From: a bacterium | Lineage (GTDB): Bacteria > Spirochaetota > UBA4802 > UBA5550 | Length of the DNA stretch: 32,559 nucleotides | Direction of reading: 5' to 3' | NCBI GenBank assembly: GCA_024224995.1 | Contig: JAAENB010000517.1 | Span: 1-32,559 of the forward strand | In this document: in pieces, positions 1 through 7,258 of the stretch | How positions within the stretch are numbered: position 1 is the stretch's first letter | Layout of the letters: each line of letters starts with the position of its first letter | The notes under the pieces: model-generated | What the model was told of the DNA's origin: nothing | Seen by the model: the letters and a program-made list of their open reading frames with translations, nothing else | Databases searched by the model: none | Position numbers and translations under genes: made by a program

Positions 1-180
1 CGGGGGTGAATCCCCGGGCTACATGACTATACCCCTCCGGGGTATTTCTGGTATGGGACCGAACCGCCCGCAGGGCATTGATTGATCATTGGTTGAAGCT
101 GACCCAAGACAGAATAGCCCCAGCGGGGCGACGTGTTGTAGCTCGGGGTTTCAACCCCGTGAGACAGAGCAGAGCCCCGG
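1..180. repeat. REP-like intergenic palindrome cluster
   Basis: No coding sequence is apparent here. The stretch is a run of short GC-rich stem-loops: ATACCCC/GGGGTAT (29-35 with 39-45), GCCCC/GGGGC (117-121 with 125-129) and CGGGGTT/AACCCCG (144-150 with 153-159). The last two, joined by a GTTGTAG-type spacer, resemble interspersed repetitive extragenic palindromes seen in many bacterial genomes. That resemblance is from memory. The base composition differs sharply from the AT-rich gene starts that follow. Confidence 0.5.
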
Positions 181-187
181 GATAAAA

Positions 188-226
188 TCTTCGGGAACAG
201 GCCCTATTTAAAAAGAGTTTCTTGAG
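188..226 (+). repeat. 39-bp dispersed element, left copy (inverted partner at 32427-32465)
   Basis: This segment matches the reverse complement of 32427-32465 at roughly nine of ten positions, with a 2-base gap. Shared blocks include GGGAAC, GCCCTATT and AAAAGAGTTTCTT. It ends at the Shine-Dalgarno region of the first gene, so the 5' untranslated region of the exporter operon is built from repeat DNA. Confidence 0.6.
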
Positions 227-234
227 AGAATTTT

Positions 235-1176
235 ATGAAAGAATTGGCATTAAAAATTGAAAACGTTTCAAAGACCTATAAAGATACGAAAGCTCTGAGG
301 AGTTTGAGTTTTGAGGTGGAAAAGGCAGTTTGTTATGGTCTGCTGGGGCCCAATGGCGCGGGCAAGACTACAATGATGAAGATCCTCTATGGCAAAACCA
401 GGCGAGACGATCCGCAGGAAGGGCAGGTCAATGTATTCGGGTATGATCCCCGGAATAATGACCTTGAAATAAAGTATCTATCGGGAATTGTACCGCAGGA
501 AGATAACCTGGACCAGGAATTGACCGTGCTTCAGAACCTGCTGATCTATTCCAGGTTCTACGGCCTGTCCAAAAAAGAGTCGCTTCCCCGCATTGAGTAC
601 CTGCTTGAGTTTATGGAACTTTTGGAAAAAAAAGATTCCAGGATACGGGAACTCTCGGGAGGAATGAAAAGAAGACTCACCATTGCCCGGTCCCTTATTA
701 ATTCACCAAAACTCCTTATCCTGGATGAACCAACCACAGGCCTGGACCCCCAGGTGCGGCATATCATCTGGGACAAGCTCCGGCAGCTCAAAAAGGACGG
801 CGTAACCATGCTTCTAACCACGCACTACATGGAAGAGGCTTTTCAGCTGTGCGATACTCTTGCCATCCTTGACAAAGGAGAAAAGGTCCTGGAAGGAAAT
901 CCGCGGATTCTGGTGGAAGAAAATATTGAGCAGTTTGTTCTTGAAATATATAATACCGAAGACCATGAATGTATGGGGCAGCCCATGGATGAATGTTTGG
1001 AGCTGCCTGCGGATGTGCGGATGGAGCAGGCAAACGGCCGTACGCTCCTCTATTCAAATAAATTTAAAAGCCTGGAAGTGATCAGGGAGCGTCTCCTGGG
1101 TAAAGATCTTTACCTGAGACAGGCAAACCTGGAAGACCTGTTTTTAAAAGCAACGGGAAGAAATCTGAATGAATAA
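235..1176 (+). CDS. ABC transporter ATP-binding protein (NodI-like exporter family)
   Basis: This is the ATPase subunit of an ABC-2 type exporter; it powers the permease encoded immediately downstream at the inner membrane. Visible motifs are Walker A GPNGAGKT (residues 38-45), the LSGGM signature (140-144), Walker B LLILDEP (160-166) followed by the D-loop, and the switch histidine in TTHYMEEA (H197). The 313-residue length and the C-terminal ~90-residue extension after the H-loop are typical of NodI/CcmA-type subunits. The start is preceded by a modest GAGAG ribosome site. The stop overlaps the permease start by 8 bp, so the pair is translationally coupled. The substrate cannot be read from the sequence; NodI resemblance does not imply nodulation factor export. 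Confidence 0.9.
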   Translation: MKELALKIENVSKTYKDTKALRSLSFEVEKAVCYGLLGPNGAGKTTMMKILYGKTRRDDPQEGQVNVFGYDPRNNDLEIKYLSGIVPQEDNLDQELTVLQNLLIYSRFYGLSKKESLPRIEYLLEFMELLEKKDSRIRELSGGMKRRLTIARSLINSPKLLILDEPTTGLDPQVRHIIWDKLRQLKKDGVTMLLTTHYMEEAFQLCDTLAILDKGEKVLEGNPRILVEENIEQFVLEIYNTEDHECMGQPMDECLELPADVRMEQANGRTLLYSNKFKSLEVIRERLLGKDLYLRQANLEDLFLKATGRNLNE

Positions 1177-1990
1177 AGAAATAGATGAAATAAATTCCCG
1201 GACTCCGGAAAAAATTATTACCCGGCCGCCTTCGCTTTTTTGGCGGATATACAGTGTCTGGTTCCGGCATGTGAAAGTATATACCAGGCACCTGTTCAGT
1301 AATGGCCTGCCTCCTTTTATAGAACCCCTGTTCTTTCTCGCGGGAATTGGTCTGGGCCTGGGCAAATACGTGGGATTAATTGACGGAACACCCTATATAC
1401 AGTTCCTCGCGGCAGGGATAATTATCCCCTCGGCAATGTATACTGCTTCTTTTGAATGTACCTTTGGCACATTCATCCGTCTTGAATTCGACAAGGTCTA
1501 TGACGGAATGATCGCGTCATCTATCACTATAAATAATCTCCTTGTGGGAGAGATGCTGTTTGCCGCAACAAAAAGCTTTTTTTTCTCAGGAGCGGTTCTT
1601 ATTGTGGTCTCAGTTGGCGGCTTGATTGAATCCCCCTGGGCAATTGTTTCTCCTGTTATTGGCTTTTTTACCGGTCTTATGTTTGCTTCTTTTTCCCTGT
1701 TTATTACGTCCTTTGTGGCGAATATTAATCATTTTAATTTTTATTTTACCGGTCTTTTAACTCCCATGTTTTTCTTCTCCGGTATTGTGTTCCCTTTAAA
1801 CGATCTGCCGCTCTCTCTTCAAAAGGCAGCAGAGGTTTTTCCGCTCACTCATTCCGCTAATCTTGTTAGAGCTTTTTGTTTTAATACATACAAGTTTGGC
1901 CTTTTGTATGATGTGCTTTATATTGTTATTTTTATACTGGTCTTTGGCTTCCTTGCCATACGAAAACTGGAAAAACGGATAGTTGCATGA
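1169..1990 (+). CDS. ABC-2 type permease (NodJ-like)
   Basis: Integral membrane partner of the preceding ATPase. The 273-residue protein has about six hydrophobic segments after a cytoplasmic N-terminus of roughly 30 residues. Around residues 90-130 it carries the NodJ/ABC-2 stretch containing SAMYTASFECTFGTFIR and a following LLVGE, which is the family hallmark region. A late LLTPMFFFSGIVFPL segment matches the conserved fifth helix of ABC-2 exporters. The start lies inside the end of the ATPase gene, and its own stop overlaps the next start as ATGA. The three genes are therefore one transcriptional and translational unit. The exported substrate is unknown. Confidence 0.88.
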   Translation: MNKEIDEINSRTPEKIITRPPSLFWRIYSVWFRHVKVYTRHLFSNGLPPFIEPLFFLAGIGLGLGKYVGLIDGTPYIQFLAAGIIIPSAMYTASFECTFGTFIRLEFDKVYDGMIASSITINNLLVGEMLFAATKSFFFSGAVLIVVSVGGLIESPWAIVSPVIGFFTGLMFASFSLFITSFVANINHFNFYFTGLLTPMFFFSGIVFPLNDLPLSLQKAAEVFPLTHSANLVRAFCFNTYKFGLLYDVLYIVIFILVFGFLAIRKLEKRIVA

Positions 1991-2826
1991 AACTCGGTAT
2001 ATTACTTTTTAAACAGATTATTTTTCTCGCCGTTATATTCGGCTTATGGCCCTATGTCTTTTTTATAGAACGATACCTGCTCAGGACCAGGTACCTGGAC
2101 GTTGAGTGTGATAATCTCCCCCCGGAATTTGATGGTTTTACAATAGCAGTCATTTCCGATGTTCATTATGGTTTTCTCACCCCGAAATGGTGGATAAAAA
2201 TGGTAATAAAAAAAGCCAATAAAACAGGCGCCAATGTTATTGCTGCCGTTGGGGATTATGTAAAAAGACCAAGTCTTGGTGATTTTCAGGTCCACGGGAT
2301 CTGGCCGCTGCTGATGAAGCTGGAAGCTTCTGATGGGGTGTATATGGTGCTTGGCAACCATGACCATTGGGCTAACAGTTCCTTATCGCTGCGGTACCTG
2401 GAAGAGAGCGGCAAGTCGCTCCGGTTTGGGCAAACATATATCCGTAAAGGAGATGCCGCGATTTCACTCTCCGGAGCCGGGGATAACTGGACCGAAAGAT
2501 CGGGAATTGATGAGACCTTGAAAGATGTTCCTTCCGATATTTTCAGGATAGTGCTTGCCCACAACCCGGATACTGCCGATGACCGCTATTCGTCCCGGGT
2601 TGATCTCTTTGTTTCCGGGCATACCCACGGCGGACAGGTTCGTATTCCGGGGCTGGATAATTCATTTTTAATACCCATTAAAAATAAAGGCTATACCTGC
2701 GGCTTTAAGCATAATCGCAAAGGTGAGAAAATATTTATATCCAGGGGACTGGGGTGGTCGGTATGGCCGATCCGGTTTAACTGTTCACCTGAACTGCCGG
2801 TGCTGCGCTTAAGAAAAAAGAGTTAA
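1987..2826 (+). CDS. Membrane-anchored metallophosphoesterase (YkuE/YaeI-like)
   Basis: A calcineurin-like phosphoesterase tethered to the membrane by one N-terminal hydrophobic helix (about residues 4-28). The metal-site motifs occur in family order: SDVHYG, AVGDYVKRP, GNHDHW, AHNPD and SGHTHGGQ. The second motif has lysine-arginine where many relatives have an acidic residue. Relatives include B. subtilis YkuE, E. coli YaeI and the lipid A enzyme LpxG, so a lipid or cell-envelope phosphodiester is a plausible substrate. It overlaps the permease by 4 bp (ATGA). Co-expression with an exporter suggests envelope assembly or lipid handling, which is inference. Confidence 0.82.
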   Translation: MKLGILLFKQIIFLAVIFGLWPYVFFIERYLLRTRYLDVECDNLPPEFDGFTIAVISDVHYGFLTPKWWIKMVIKKANKTGANVIAAVGDYVKRPSLGDFQVHGIWPLLMKLEASDGVYMVLGNHDHWANSSLSLRYLEESGKSLRFGQTYIRKGDAAISLSGAGDNWTERSGIDETLKDVPSDIFRIVLAHNPDTADDRYSSRVDLFVSGHTHGGQVRIPGLDNSFLIPIKNKGYTCGFKHNRKGEKIFISRGLGWSVWPIRFNCSPELPVLRLRKKS

Positions 2827-2830
2827 GCGC
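2805..2830 (+). terminator. Hairpin spanning the stop codon of the phosphoesterase gene
   Basis: GCGCTTAA (2805-2812) pairs with TTAAGCGC (2823-2830) around an A-rich loop. A second weaker stem, CCGGA/TCCGG, follows near 2835-2850. There is no uridine tract, so this is at best a weak or factor-dependent terminator or a 3'-end stabiliser. Confidence 0.35.
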
Positions 2831-2909
2831 AACTGCCGGATTATTCCGGACAATTGCACCCTTGTTTAATGGCCGAAGAGAAACCAGGCACTAAGATTAT
2901 TGAAATTGC

Positions 2910-3155
2910 TTAAGCGAGTCTTCTTTTGTCAATGGATCTTCTGAGCTTGCTTCTTCTTTCCATTAATCCTTTAAGACCTCGTCTGTTCTTAAAATTTTTA
3001 AAATAGAAATGATTCATCAATTGCTTCATATTTCTGCCATTGAAAAAGTTTTGATTAAAGGGATTTAAAATTAGTGCACGGCGTCTTCTCTCCGAAATCC
3101 TTCGATCGAATTTTTTTCTATTTTTCGAAGGTTCTGGATTTGGGTAAAAGATCAT
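2910..3155 (-). CDS. Small arginine-rich protein of unknown function
   Basis: An 81-residue basic protein with no recognised fold. It contains repeated arginine-pair patterns: FDRRISERRRR near residue 18 and MERRSKLRRSIDKRRLA at the C-terminus. Between them is an asparagine/phenylalanine-rich middle. Similar RRxxERR repeats occur in small uncharacterised proteins of spirochaetes and deltaproteobacteria, as I recall them. The frame stays open upstream to a TTG at 3257, but the ATG at 3155, with GGGG about 9-12 bases before it, is the better start. It is alone on its strand, downstream of the glycosyltransferase gene. A nucleic-acid or acidic-surface binding role would be a guess. It could also be a non-coding ORF. 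Confidence 0.45.
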   Translation of the reverse strand: MIFYPNPEPSKNRKKFDRRISERRRRALILNPFNQNFFNGRNMKQLMNHFYFKNFKNRRGLKGLMERRSKLRRSIDKRRLA

Positions 3156-3310
3156 CGTAGATACCCCATTCGTAATAGATTTTGTTTGTTGGGTGAACAT
3201 TGAGATAAGTACTGAACACTGTTTAACGAATATGAGGGAAATAGCTCCAAAAGTCAATCGTTTTTTTAGTCAAATTTATTAATTTGTGCAGTACGGTTGG
3301 ACGGTATTAC

Positions 3311-3343
3311 GACCTCAGAGCTCTTATAAAGAGCTCTGAGGTC
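3311..3343. repeat. Perfect 15-bp palindrome with 3-nt loop
   Basis: GACCTCAGAGCTCTT (3311-3325) is followed by ATA and then its exact reverse complement (3329-3343). Neither side has a T-tract, so a simple Rho-independent terminator is not supported. It could be an RNA processing site or a cruciform-forming repeat. Confidence 0.75.
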
Positions 3344-3369
3344 ATAATCTAATATAAGGTATATCGACC

Positions 3370-3481
3370 CGGAATGTAACCTATGCCCGGAGCAATACCT
3401 CGGCAGAATGTTCGGAACTCGCTTCGCTCAAACAGCCTCACAATCTGCCGAGGCATCGCTCCGGGCATAGGTTACATTCCG
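3370..3481 (-). repeat. Long hairpin element with conserved loop, copy 1
   Basis: Arms 3370-3407 and 3444-3481 are 38 bp and complementary at all but two positions. The two exceptions are A-C pairs on the plus strand, which become U-G wobbles in a minus-strand RNA. The loop contains CGGAACTCGC, then GCTCAAACAG, then CCTCACA. The same blocks, in the same order, form the loop of the element at 32246-32386, whose arms are unrelated in sequence. It lies about 140 bp downstream of the glycosyltransferase stop codon in that gene's direction. Confidence 0.75.
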
Positions 3482-3592
3482 AATTACGTTTTTCTGTATA
3501 ATAAGACACGACCGCGAAGCAGGGAAAAAATACGGAAGAAAGTCCAAAACAGGTTTGATCTCTTTCCGGGTAATTAACCCTCGGGTAAAAAA

Positions 3593-3620
3593 CCTCGAAC
3601 TTCGAACCTTGAACTTTCTT
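3593..3620. repeat. Degenerate heptamer tandem repeat
   Basis: Four consecutive 7-base units, CCTCGAA, CTTCGAA, CCTTGAA and CTTTCTT, abut the stop codon of the glycosyltransferase gene (3619-3621). Another heptamer array, with a different unit, lies at 31695-31756. Confidence 0.55.
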
Positions 3621-4761
3621 AAGAGCACATCTCTTCGAAGGTACTATCATACAGATTAATCATATTTTTCCAGTCATAGGCGGAGGCCAGCTGCCGGAAT
3701 TGGTGAGAGTTATGGGGTTCCGGGTTTTGCAGAAGGGTTTCCAGTTGTGAAATGAGATGGGCCTGGTCATTATAAAAACAGGGGCCGAATTGTTCAATTG
3801 GAACCAGGTCGGGGTAGGTTAAGCGTTTGGGCAGCAGGGGGACGCACCCGCAATAGAGGGCTTCCATAATGCTGATGCCGAAAAAGTCCTGGTTTGACGT
3901 TACCGGCAAAATATGGGCATTTTGGAGCCAGAATACGTATTCTTCAAATGATTCGGCATAGCCGAATTTAATGATTTTTGAGCCAAGGCGGTCCCGGGCC
4001 TTCTCAAACTCCTTCGGGATCTTGCCGTAGCGTTCTCCCAGGATTGCCGCGCGAAAGGGGATCCCTTTTGCGTCCAGGGCGTAGAGCGCTTCGAAAAAAT
4101 CGCCCGGGTTTTTGTCGTATTCCCATCGATGGTTCCATAACAGTATGGGCGCGCTGCCCGTTTCACTGAACCCCGGAGGTTCCGGCACTTCCGCATCGAA
4201 TCGTGCCAGGTCTATGCCTAATGGAAGAACCGTGCTTTTTTTGTCAATTATGTCGATAGTTGCTGTTTCATTAAAATCGGGAAATGATTTGAGAAAATTG
4301 GGGAGCGCTCCCAGGAAGCTGTTCCGGTGAAAATTTGAATTATAAAAGCAGTGATCCGCGGTCAGAGCGGATATATAATTGATAAAACCATAATGCTTAT
4401 CCCGTTTGTGTTTAACATCCCTGTCTGTTGGTGACCAGGGGTAGGTTAACTGGTTTTCATGAAAATAGAGCGCTATGGGTATGGAATGGGTCTCTTTCCT
4501 GGTGAGGGCAAGAAATCCCGACAGGTCGAGCATGTCCGATGCCAGAATTAAATTGGGCTTTTCACCGGGAGCGGAATACTGCTCGAGATATTTTTGGGCC
4601 AGGGTTACACAGCCGCCGTGCATACGCCATTTCCAGTATCTTCCCGGCATTGTGAGGAGTGAGACCCGGTGCCTGCTGTGTTCCTGTATCCCTTTGAGCC
4701 AGGCTTTGTGAGATCCAGTGTAAAATGGTTCAATTAATAGTATTTTTATCGGTTTATTCAT
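3619..4761 (-). CDS. tRNA-queuosine alpha-mannosyltransferase-like glycosyltransferase (QTMAN/DUF3524 family)
   Basis: A 380-residue GT-B glycosyltransferase. The N-terminal half shows the QTMAN/GTDC1 signature: ILLIEPFYTGSHKAW at the start, ASDMLDLSGFL near residue 95, YFHENQLTYPW near 124 and NSNFHRNSFL near 165. The C-terminal half is a glycosyltransferase group 1 domain with LLWNHRWEYDKNP and the donor-site stretch DFFGISIMEALYCGCVPLLP. Characterised eukaryotic members mannosylate queuosine at position 34 of tRNA-Asp. Bacterial members are predicted to do the same or a related queuosine glycosylation. The gene stands alone, divergent from pepD across a 130-bp spacer. No queuosine synthesis or salvage gene is in view. 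The ribosome site is weak. Confidence 0.8.
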   Translation of the reverse strand: MNKPIKILLIEPFYTGSHKAWLKGIQEHSRHRVSLLTMPGRYWKWRMHGGCVTLAQKYLEQYSAPGEKPNLILASDMLDLSGFLALTRKETHSIPIALYFHENQLTYPWSPTDRDVKHKRDKHYGFINYISALTADHCFYNSNFHRNSFLGALPNFLKSFPDFNETATIDIIDKKSTVLPLGIDLARFDAEVPEPPGFSETGSAPILLWNHRWEYDKNPGDFFEALYALDAKGIPFRAAILGERYGKIPKEFEKARDRLGSKIIKFGYAESFEEYVFWLQNAHILPVTSNQDFFGISIMEALYCGCVPLLPKRLTYPDLVPIEQFGPCFYNDQAHLISQLETLLQNPEPHNSHQFRQLASAYDWKNMINLYDSTFEEMCS

Positions 4762-4850
4762 TGATTTTATGCTCTTTGATTGGGGGTAAGTTTGTCAAAC
4801 CAAAATATTCCGCATCTATAAGAAAAAGTTCTTGAAAACTTATATCAACA

Positions 4851-4875
4851 TAATCACTGTACAGTAGAGTGATTA
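4851..4875. promoter_or_regulatory. Inverted repeat upstream of pepD (candidate operator)
   Basis: TAATCACT (4851-4858) and AGTGATTA (4868-4875) form a perfect 8-bp inverted repeat with a 9-base spacer containing GTACAGTAG. It ends 16 bases before the pepD start codon, inside the divergent spacer, overlapping the expected leader. An AAGGAT ribosome site follows at 4880-4885. Confidence 0.4.
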
Positions 4876-4891
4876 TTTTAAGGATAAATCT

Positions 4892-6355
4892 ATGGATACT
4901 GAACTGAATAAACTGTACCCTGTTCCGTTATGGTTAAATTTTGAAACTCTCTGCTCTATCCCTCATCCGTCAAAGCATGAGGAGGCTATTTGCGACCATA
5001 TTGCCGATTTTGGCAGGAAACTGGGGCTTGAGACTGTTGTGGATGAGGCGGGAAATATTCTTATTTCCAAACCCGCTGCTCCGGGATATGAGAACAGGAA
5101 AAAAGTTACACTCCAGGCTCATGTTGATATGGTTACCCAGAAGAACAGCGATACTCTCCATGATTTTGAAAAAGATCCTATTCTTGCTTATATTGATGAT
5201 GAATGGGTTACTGCCCATGAAACCACCCTGGGCGGGGACAATGGTATTGGCGTTGCCGCTATAATGGCGATCCTTGAATCCGGTTCAATGGAACACGGCC
5301 CTCTTGAAGCCCTGTTCACCGTAGATGAAGAGACCGGTATGACCGGTGTTTTTGCTCTTAAACAGGATTTCCTTTCAGGAGATATTTTAATAAATCTTGA
5401 TTCCGAAGAAGAAGGCGAACTCTATATCGGCTGCGCCGGAGGCATCGATACCCTGGTGAAATTCCCGGTTTCCGAGGAAAAAATACCCCGTAGTTTTAAA
5501 GCCTTCCGGATCTCTCTCACGGGCCTTAAAGGAGGCCATTCCGGTGTTGATATTGGCCTGGGCCGCAGCAACGCCATTAAGCTTGTAAACCGCTTTTTCT
5601 GGGAAATCTGTAAAGAGATTGATCTTAGAATTGCTTCAATTGAAGGGGGAAATGCCAGGAACGCGATTCCCCGTGAAGCTTTTGCTACTGTAGCCATTCC
5701 CGAAGACCTGAACGATATGTTTCTTGACAAAGTCTCTGTTTTTTCCCAAACAATTAAGTCCGAGCTTTCCGTAACCGAGCCGGATATTGATTTTGCCCTG
5801 ACGGAAACCGCTCTTCCCGAAAGTGTTATTTCCCGTGATCTTCAGTCAAGGCTTGTCAAAGCAATTCATGTTTGTCCCAATGGTGTTATAAGCATGAACG
5901 CCTCAATGCCCGGAGTTGTGGAAACATCTACTAATCTTGGTATAATTGATATAAAAACTACAGACGGGAACAGGATTATTGAGATCACTATATTTCAAAG
6001 AAGTTCTGTTGAATCGTTACTGACCGATATCGCCGACCGGGTTCTTTCTCTTTTTGAGCTTGCCGGTGGAGACGCATCTCTCTACGGCAGGTACCCGGGC
6101 TGGAATCCGAATGTTGATTCTCCTGTATTAAAAGTTTTGGCGGATGTGTATGAAAAGAAATACAATAAAATTCCTGAGGTCAAAATAATGCACGCGGGGC
6201 TGGAATGCGGTATTATTAGTGCCAAATACGCTAATATGGATACTATTTCTCTTGGCCCCACTATCCGGTATCCTCATTCTCCTGATGAAAAAGTCCATAT
6301 TGAGTCTGTTGGAAGGTTCTGGGATTTCCTTGTTGAAAGCCTGAAAAATATATGA
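4892..6355 (+). CDS. pepD: Aminoacyl-histidine dipeptidase (cytosol non-specific dipeptidase, M20C)
   Basis: A zinc-dependent M20C peptidase of 487 residues, the usual family size, which hydrolyses dipeptides such as Xaa-His in the cytoplasm. Active-site motifs are in order: QAHVDMV (about residue 74, metal histidine), TTLGGDNGIGVA (about 111, bridging aspartate), DEETGMTG (about 144, catalytic glutamate), INLDSEEEGE (about 168) and HAGLECG (about 435). A dimerisation domain sits between about 205 and 380. The AAGGAT site spaced six bases before the ATG supports the start. The stop overlaps the following membrane protein by 4 bp, so the two are coupled. The role is peptide catabolism, consistent with a fermentative lifestyle. 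Confidence 0.93.
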   Translation: MDTELNKLYPVPLWLNFETLCSIPHPSKHEEAICDHIADFGRKLGLETVVDEAGNILISKPAAPGYENRKKVTLQAHVDMVTQKNSDTLHDFEKDPILAYIDDEWVTAHETTLGGDNGIGVAAIMAILESGSMEHGPLEALFTVDEETGMTGVFALKQDFLSGDILINLDSEEEGELYIGCAGGIDTLVKFPVSEEKIPRSFKAFRISLTGLKGGHSGVDIGLGRSNAIKLVNRFFWEICKEIDLRIASIEGGNARNAIPREAFATVAIPEDLNDMFLDKVSVFSQTIKSELSVTEPDIDFALTETALPESVISRDLQSRLVKAIHVCPNGVISMNASMPGVVETSTNLGIIDIKTTDGNRIIEITIFQRSSVESLLTDIADRVLSLFELAGGDASLYGRYPGWNPNVDSPVLKVLADVYEKKYNKIPEVKIMHAGLECGIISAKYANMDTISLGPTIRYPHSPDEKVHIESVGRFWDFLVESLKNI

Positions 6356-7101
6356 AAGAGCATTTATATTTTATATACATTCTTTCTTCTTTTGGTGCCG
6401 GGGTTCTGTCATTGGTGCTGGCAGGGATAATCCGCTATAAAAAGATCCATACATTGAAATATTATATTCCCTTTTTTCTTTCTTTTACTCTTAAACTTTT
6501 TACCGGTGTTATTCTTGTTTATATTCTTTGTAATCTTCCCGGCCTTCATTTCTATGTTTCCGCTTCAGTCTTTATTCTTAACATTCTATCGAACCATTTA
6601 TTAACGATTTTTACCCCTATTTTTATTCACCATTTTTTCTCTGTCCCGTATGGTAAAAAAGCAAACATCATATTTATTAATATCTCAATAACTGTTGCTC
6701 TTATTTTGATAATTGGTATGTCTACATTCTCTTTTAAGTTTTCCGAGGCAGAGCACCTTGTATTTCTCTATAAACCGGTTATTATAAGCCATGTTATCCT
6801 GATTCTTGTTATGATATATTCTTTGACCGTCAGCATTATATATTTTAAAAAAATTGAAAGTCCCAAGCGGAGAGATGGGGCTCGCGGTATTATTATTATT
6901 GTCCTGTTGGGATATCCGGGGATCTTCTATGAATTGTTATCTCAATCCATGACGGTTCAACTGGATAAAATGTTTCTCGGCCAATTCTGGTTTCCTCCTA
7001 CTCTCTATCTTGTATGGAGCCTTTTTTCGATTTATTATTTTATTAAATACTATTTTCTTAATAATAATAAAGATATTAATGTTGAGTATTTTTACGAATG
7101 A
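6352..7101 (+). CDS. Seven-helix integral membrane protein, unknown function
   Basis: A 249-residue protein that is almost entirely membrane. I count about seven hydrophobic segments (roughly 6-26, 37-60, 66-90, 106-125, 140-164, 177-195 and 216-234). A short basic cytoplasmic loop (KKIESPKRRDGARG) precedes helix six. Its layout recalls the membrane halves of spirochaetal LuxR-type regulators and of 7TM-sensor proteins. Here the chain stops after the last helix with a short polar tail, and no helix-turn-helix follows. It may therefore be a stand-alone receptor-like module or a truncated regulator. ATGA overlap with pepD implies co-translation, so a peptide-responsive role is conceivable but unproven. 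Confidence 0.6.
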   Translation: MKEHLYFIYILSSFGAGVLSLVLAGIIRYKKIHTLKYYIPFFLSFTLKLFTGVILVYILCNLPGLHFYVSASVFILNILSNHLLTIFTPIFIHHFFSVPYGKKANIIFINISITVALILIIGMSTFSFKFSEAEHLVFLYKPVIISHVILILVMIYSLTVSIIYFKKIESPKRRDGARGIIIIVLLGYPGIFYELLSQSMTVQLDKMFLGQFWFPPTLYLVWSLFSIYYFIKYYFLNNNKDINVEYFYE

Positions 7102-7258
7102 AATAAAGGATTAATCAAAAGGACTATACTGTTTTCCTTTTTCAGTACCTCTGATCTATTTCCGGAGTTTCGCTCTCCTTTTTGATCCCCCGGGCCAGGT
7201 ACCTGCTGAGAGAATTTTTTGGTTGATTTTTATTAAGAACCGGCAGTTAATAGTATTT
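7102..7258. other. Intergenic region with weak terminator-like hairpin
   Basis: The only structure seen is GGAG (7164-7167) pairing with CTCC (7175-7178), followed by five T residues. This is a short terminator candidate for the pepD-membrane protein unit. I found no remnant of a helix-turn-helix domain in any frame here. Confidence 0.3.

Larger units (their letters stand above)
3156..3618. other. Palindrome-rich intergenic region
   Basis: About 460 bases lie between the small arginine-rich ORF and the glycosyltransferase stop codon. They hold a perfect 15-bp hairpin (3311-3343), a long conserved-loop hairpin (3370-3481) and a degenerate heptamer tandem repeat (3593-3620). Short open frames here run across the palindromes and show no protein-like composition. 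Confidence 0.6.

Noticed and set aside
1..180. CRISPR array or tRNA
   Set aside because: The palindromes differ from one another and are unevenly spaced, with no repeat-spacer periodicity. No cloverleaf could be drawn.
235..1990. Genuine nodulation-factor exporter
   Set aside because: The resemblance to NodI/NodJ is at family level only. There are no nod genes and the host is not a rhizobium.
3370..3481. Integron attC site or retron msd/msr-like hairpin
   Set aside because: The arm ends do not carry the RYYYAAC/GTTRRRY core pair of attC. No integrase or reverse transcriptase gene is nearby, and the second copy sits after an ordinary gene.
3383..3628. Short open frames across the palindromes downstream of the glycosyltransferase gene
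   Set aside because: They read through both arms of the hairpin, have no ribosome site and show no protein-like composition. The same repeat yields such frames on either strand.
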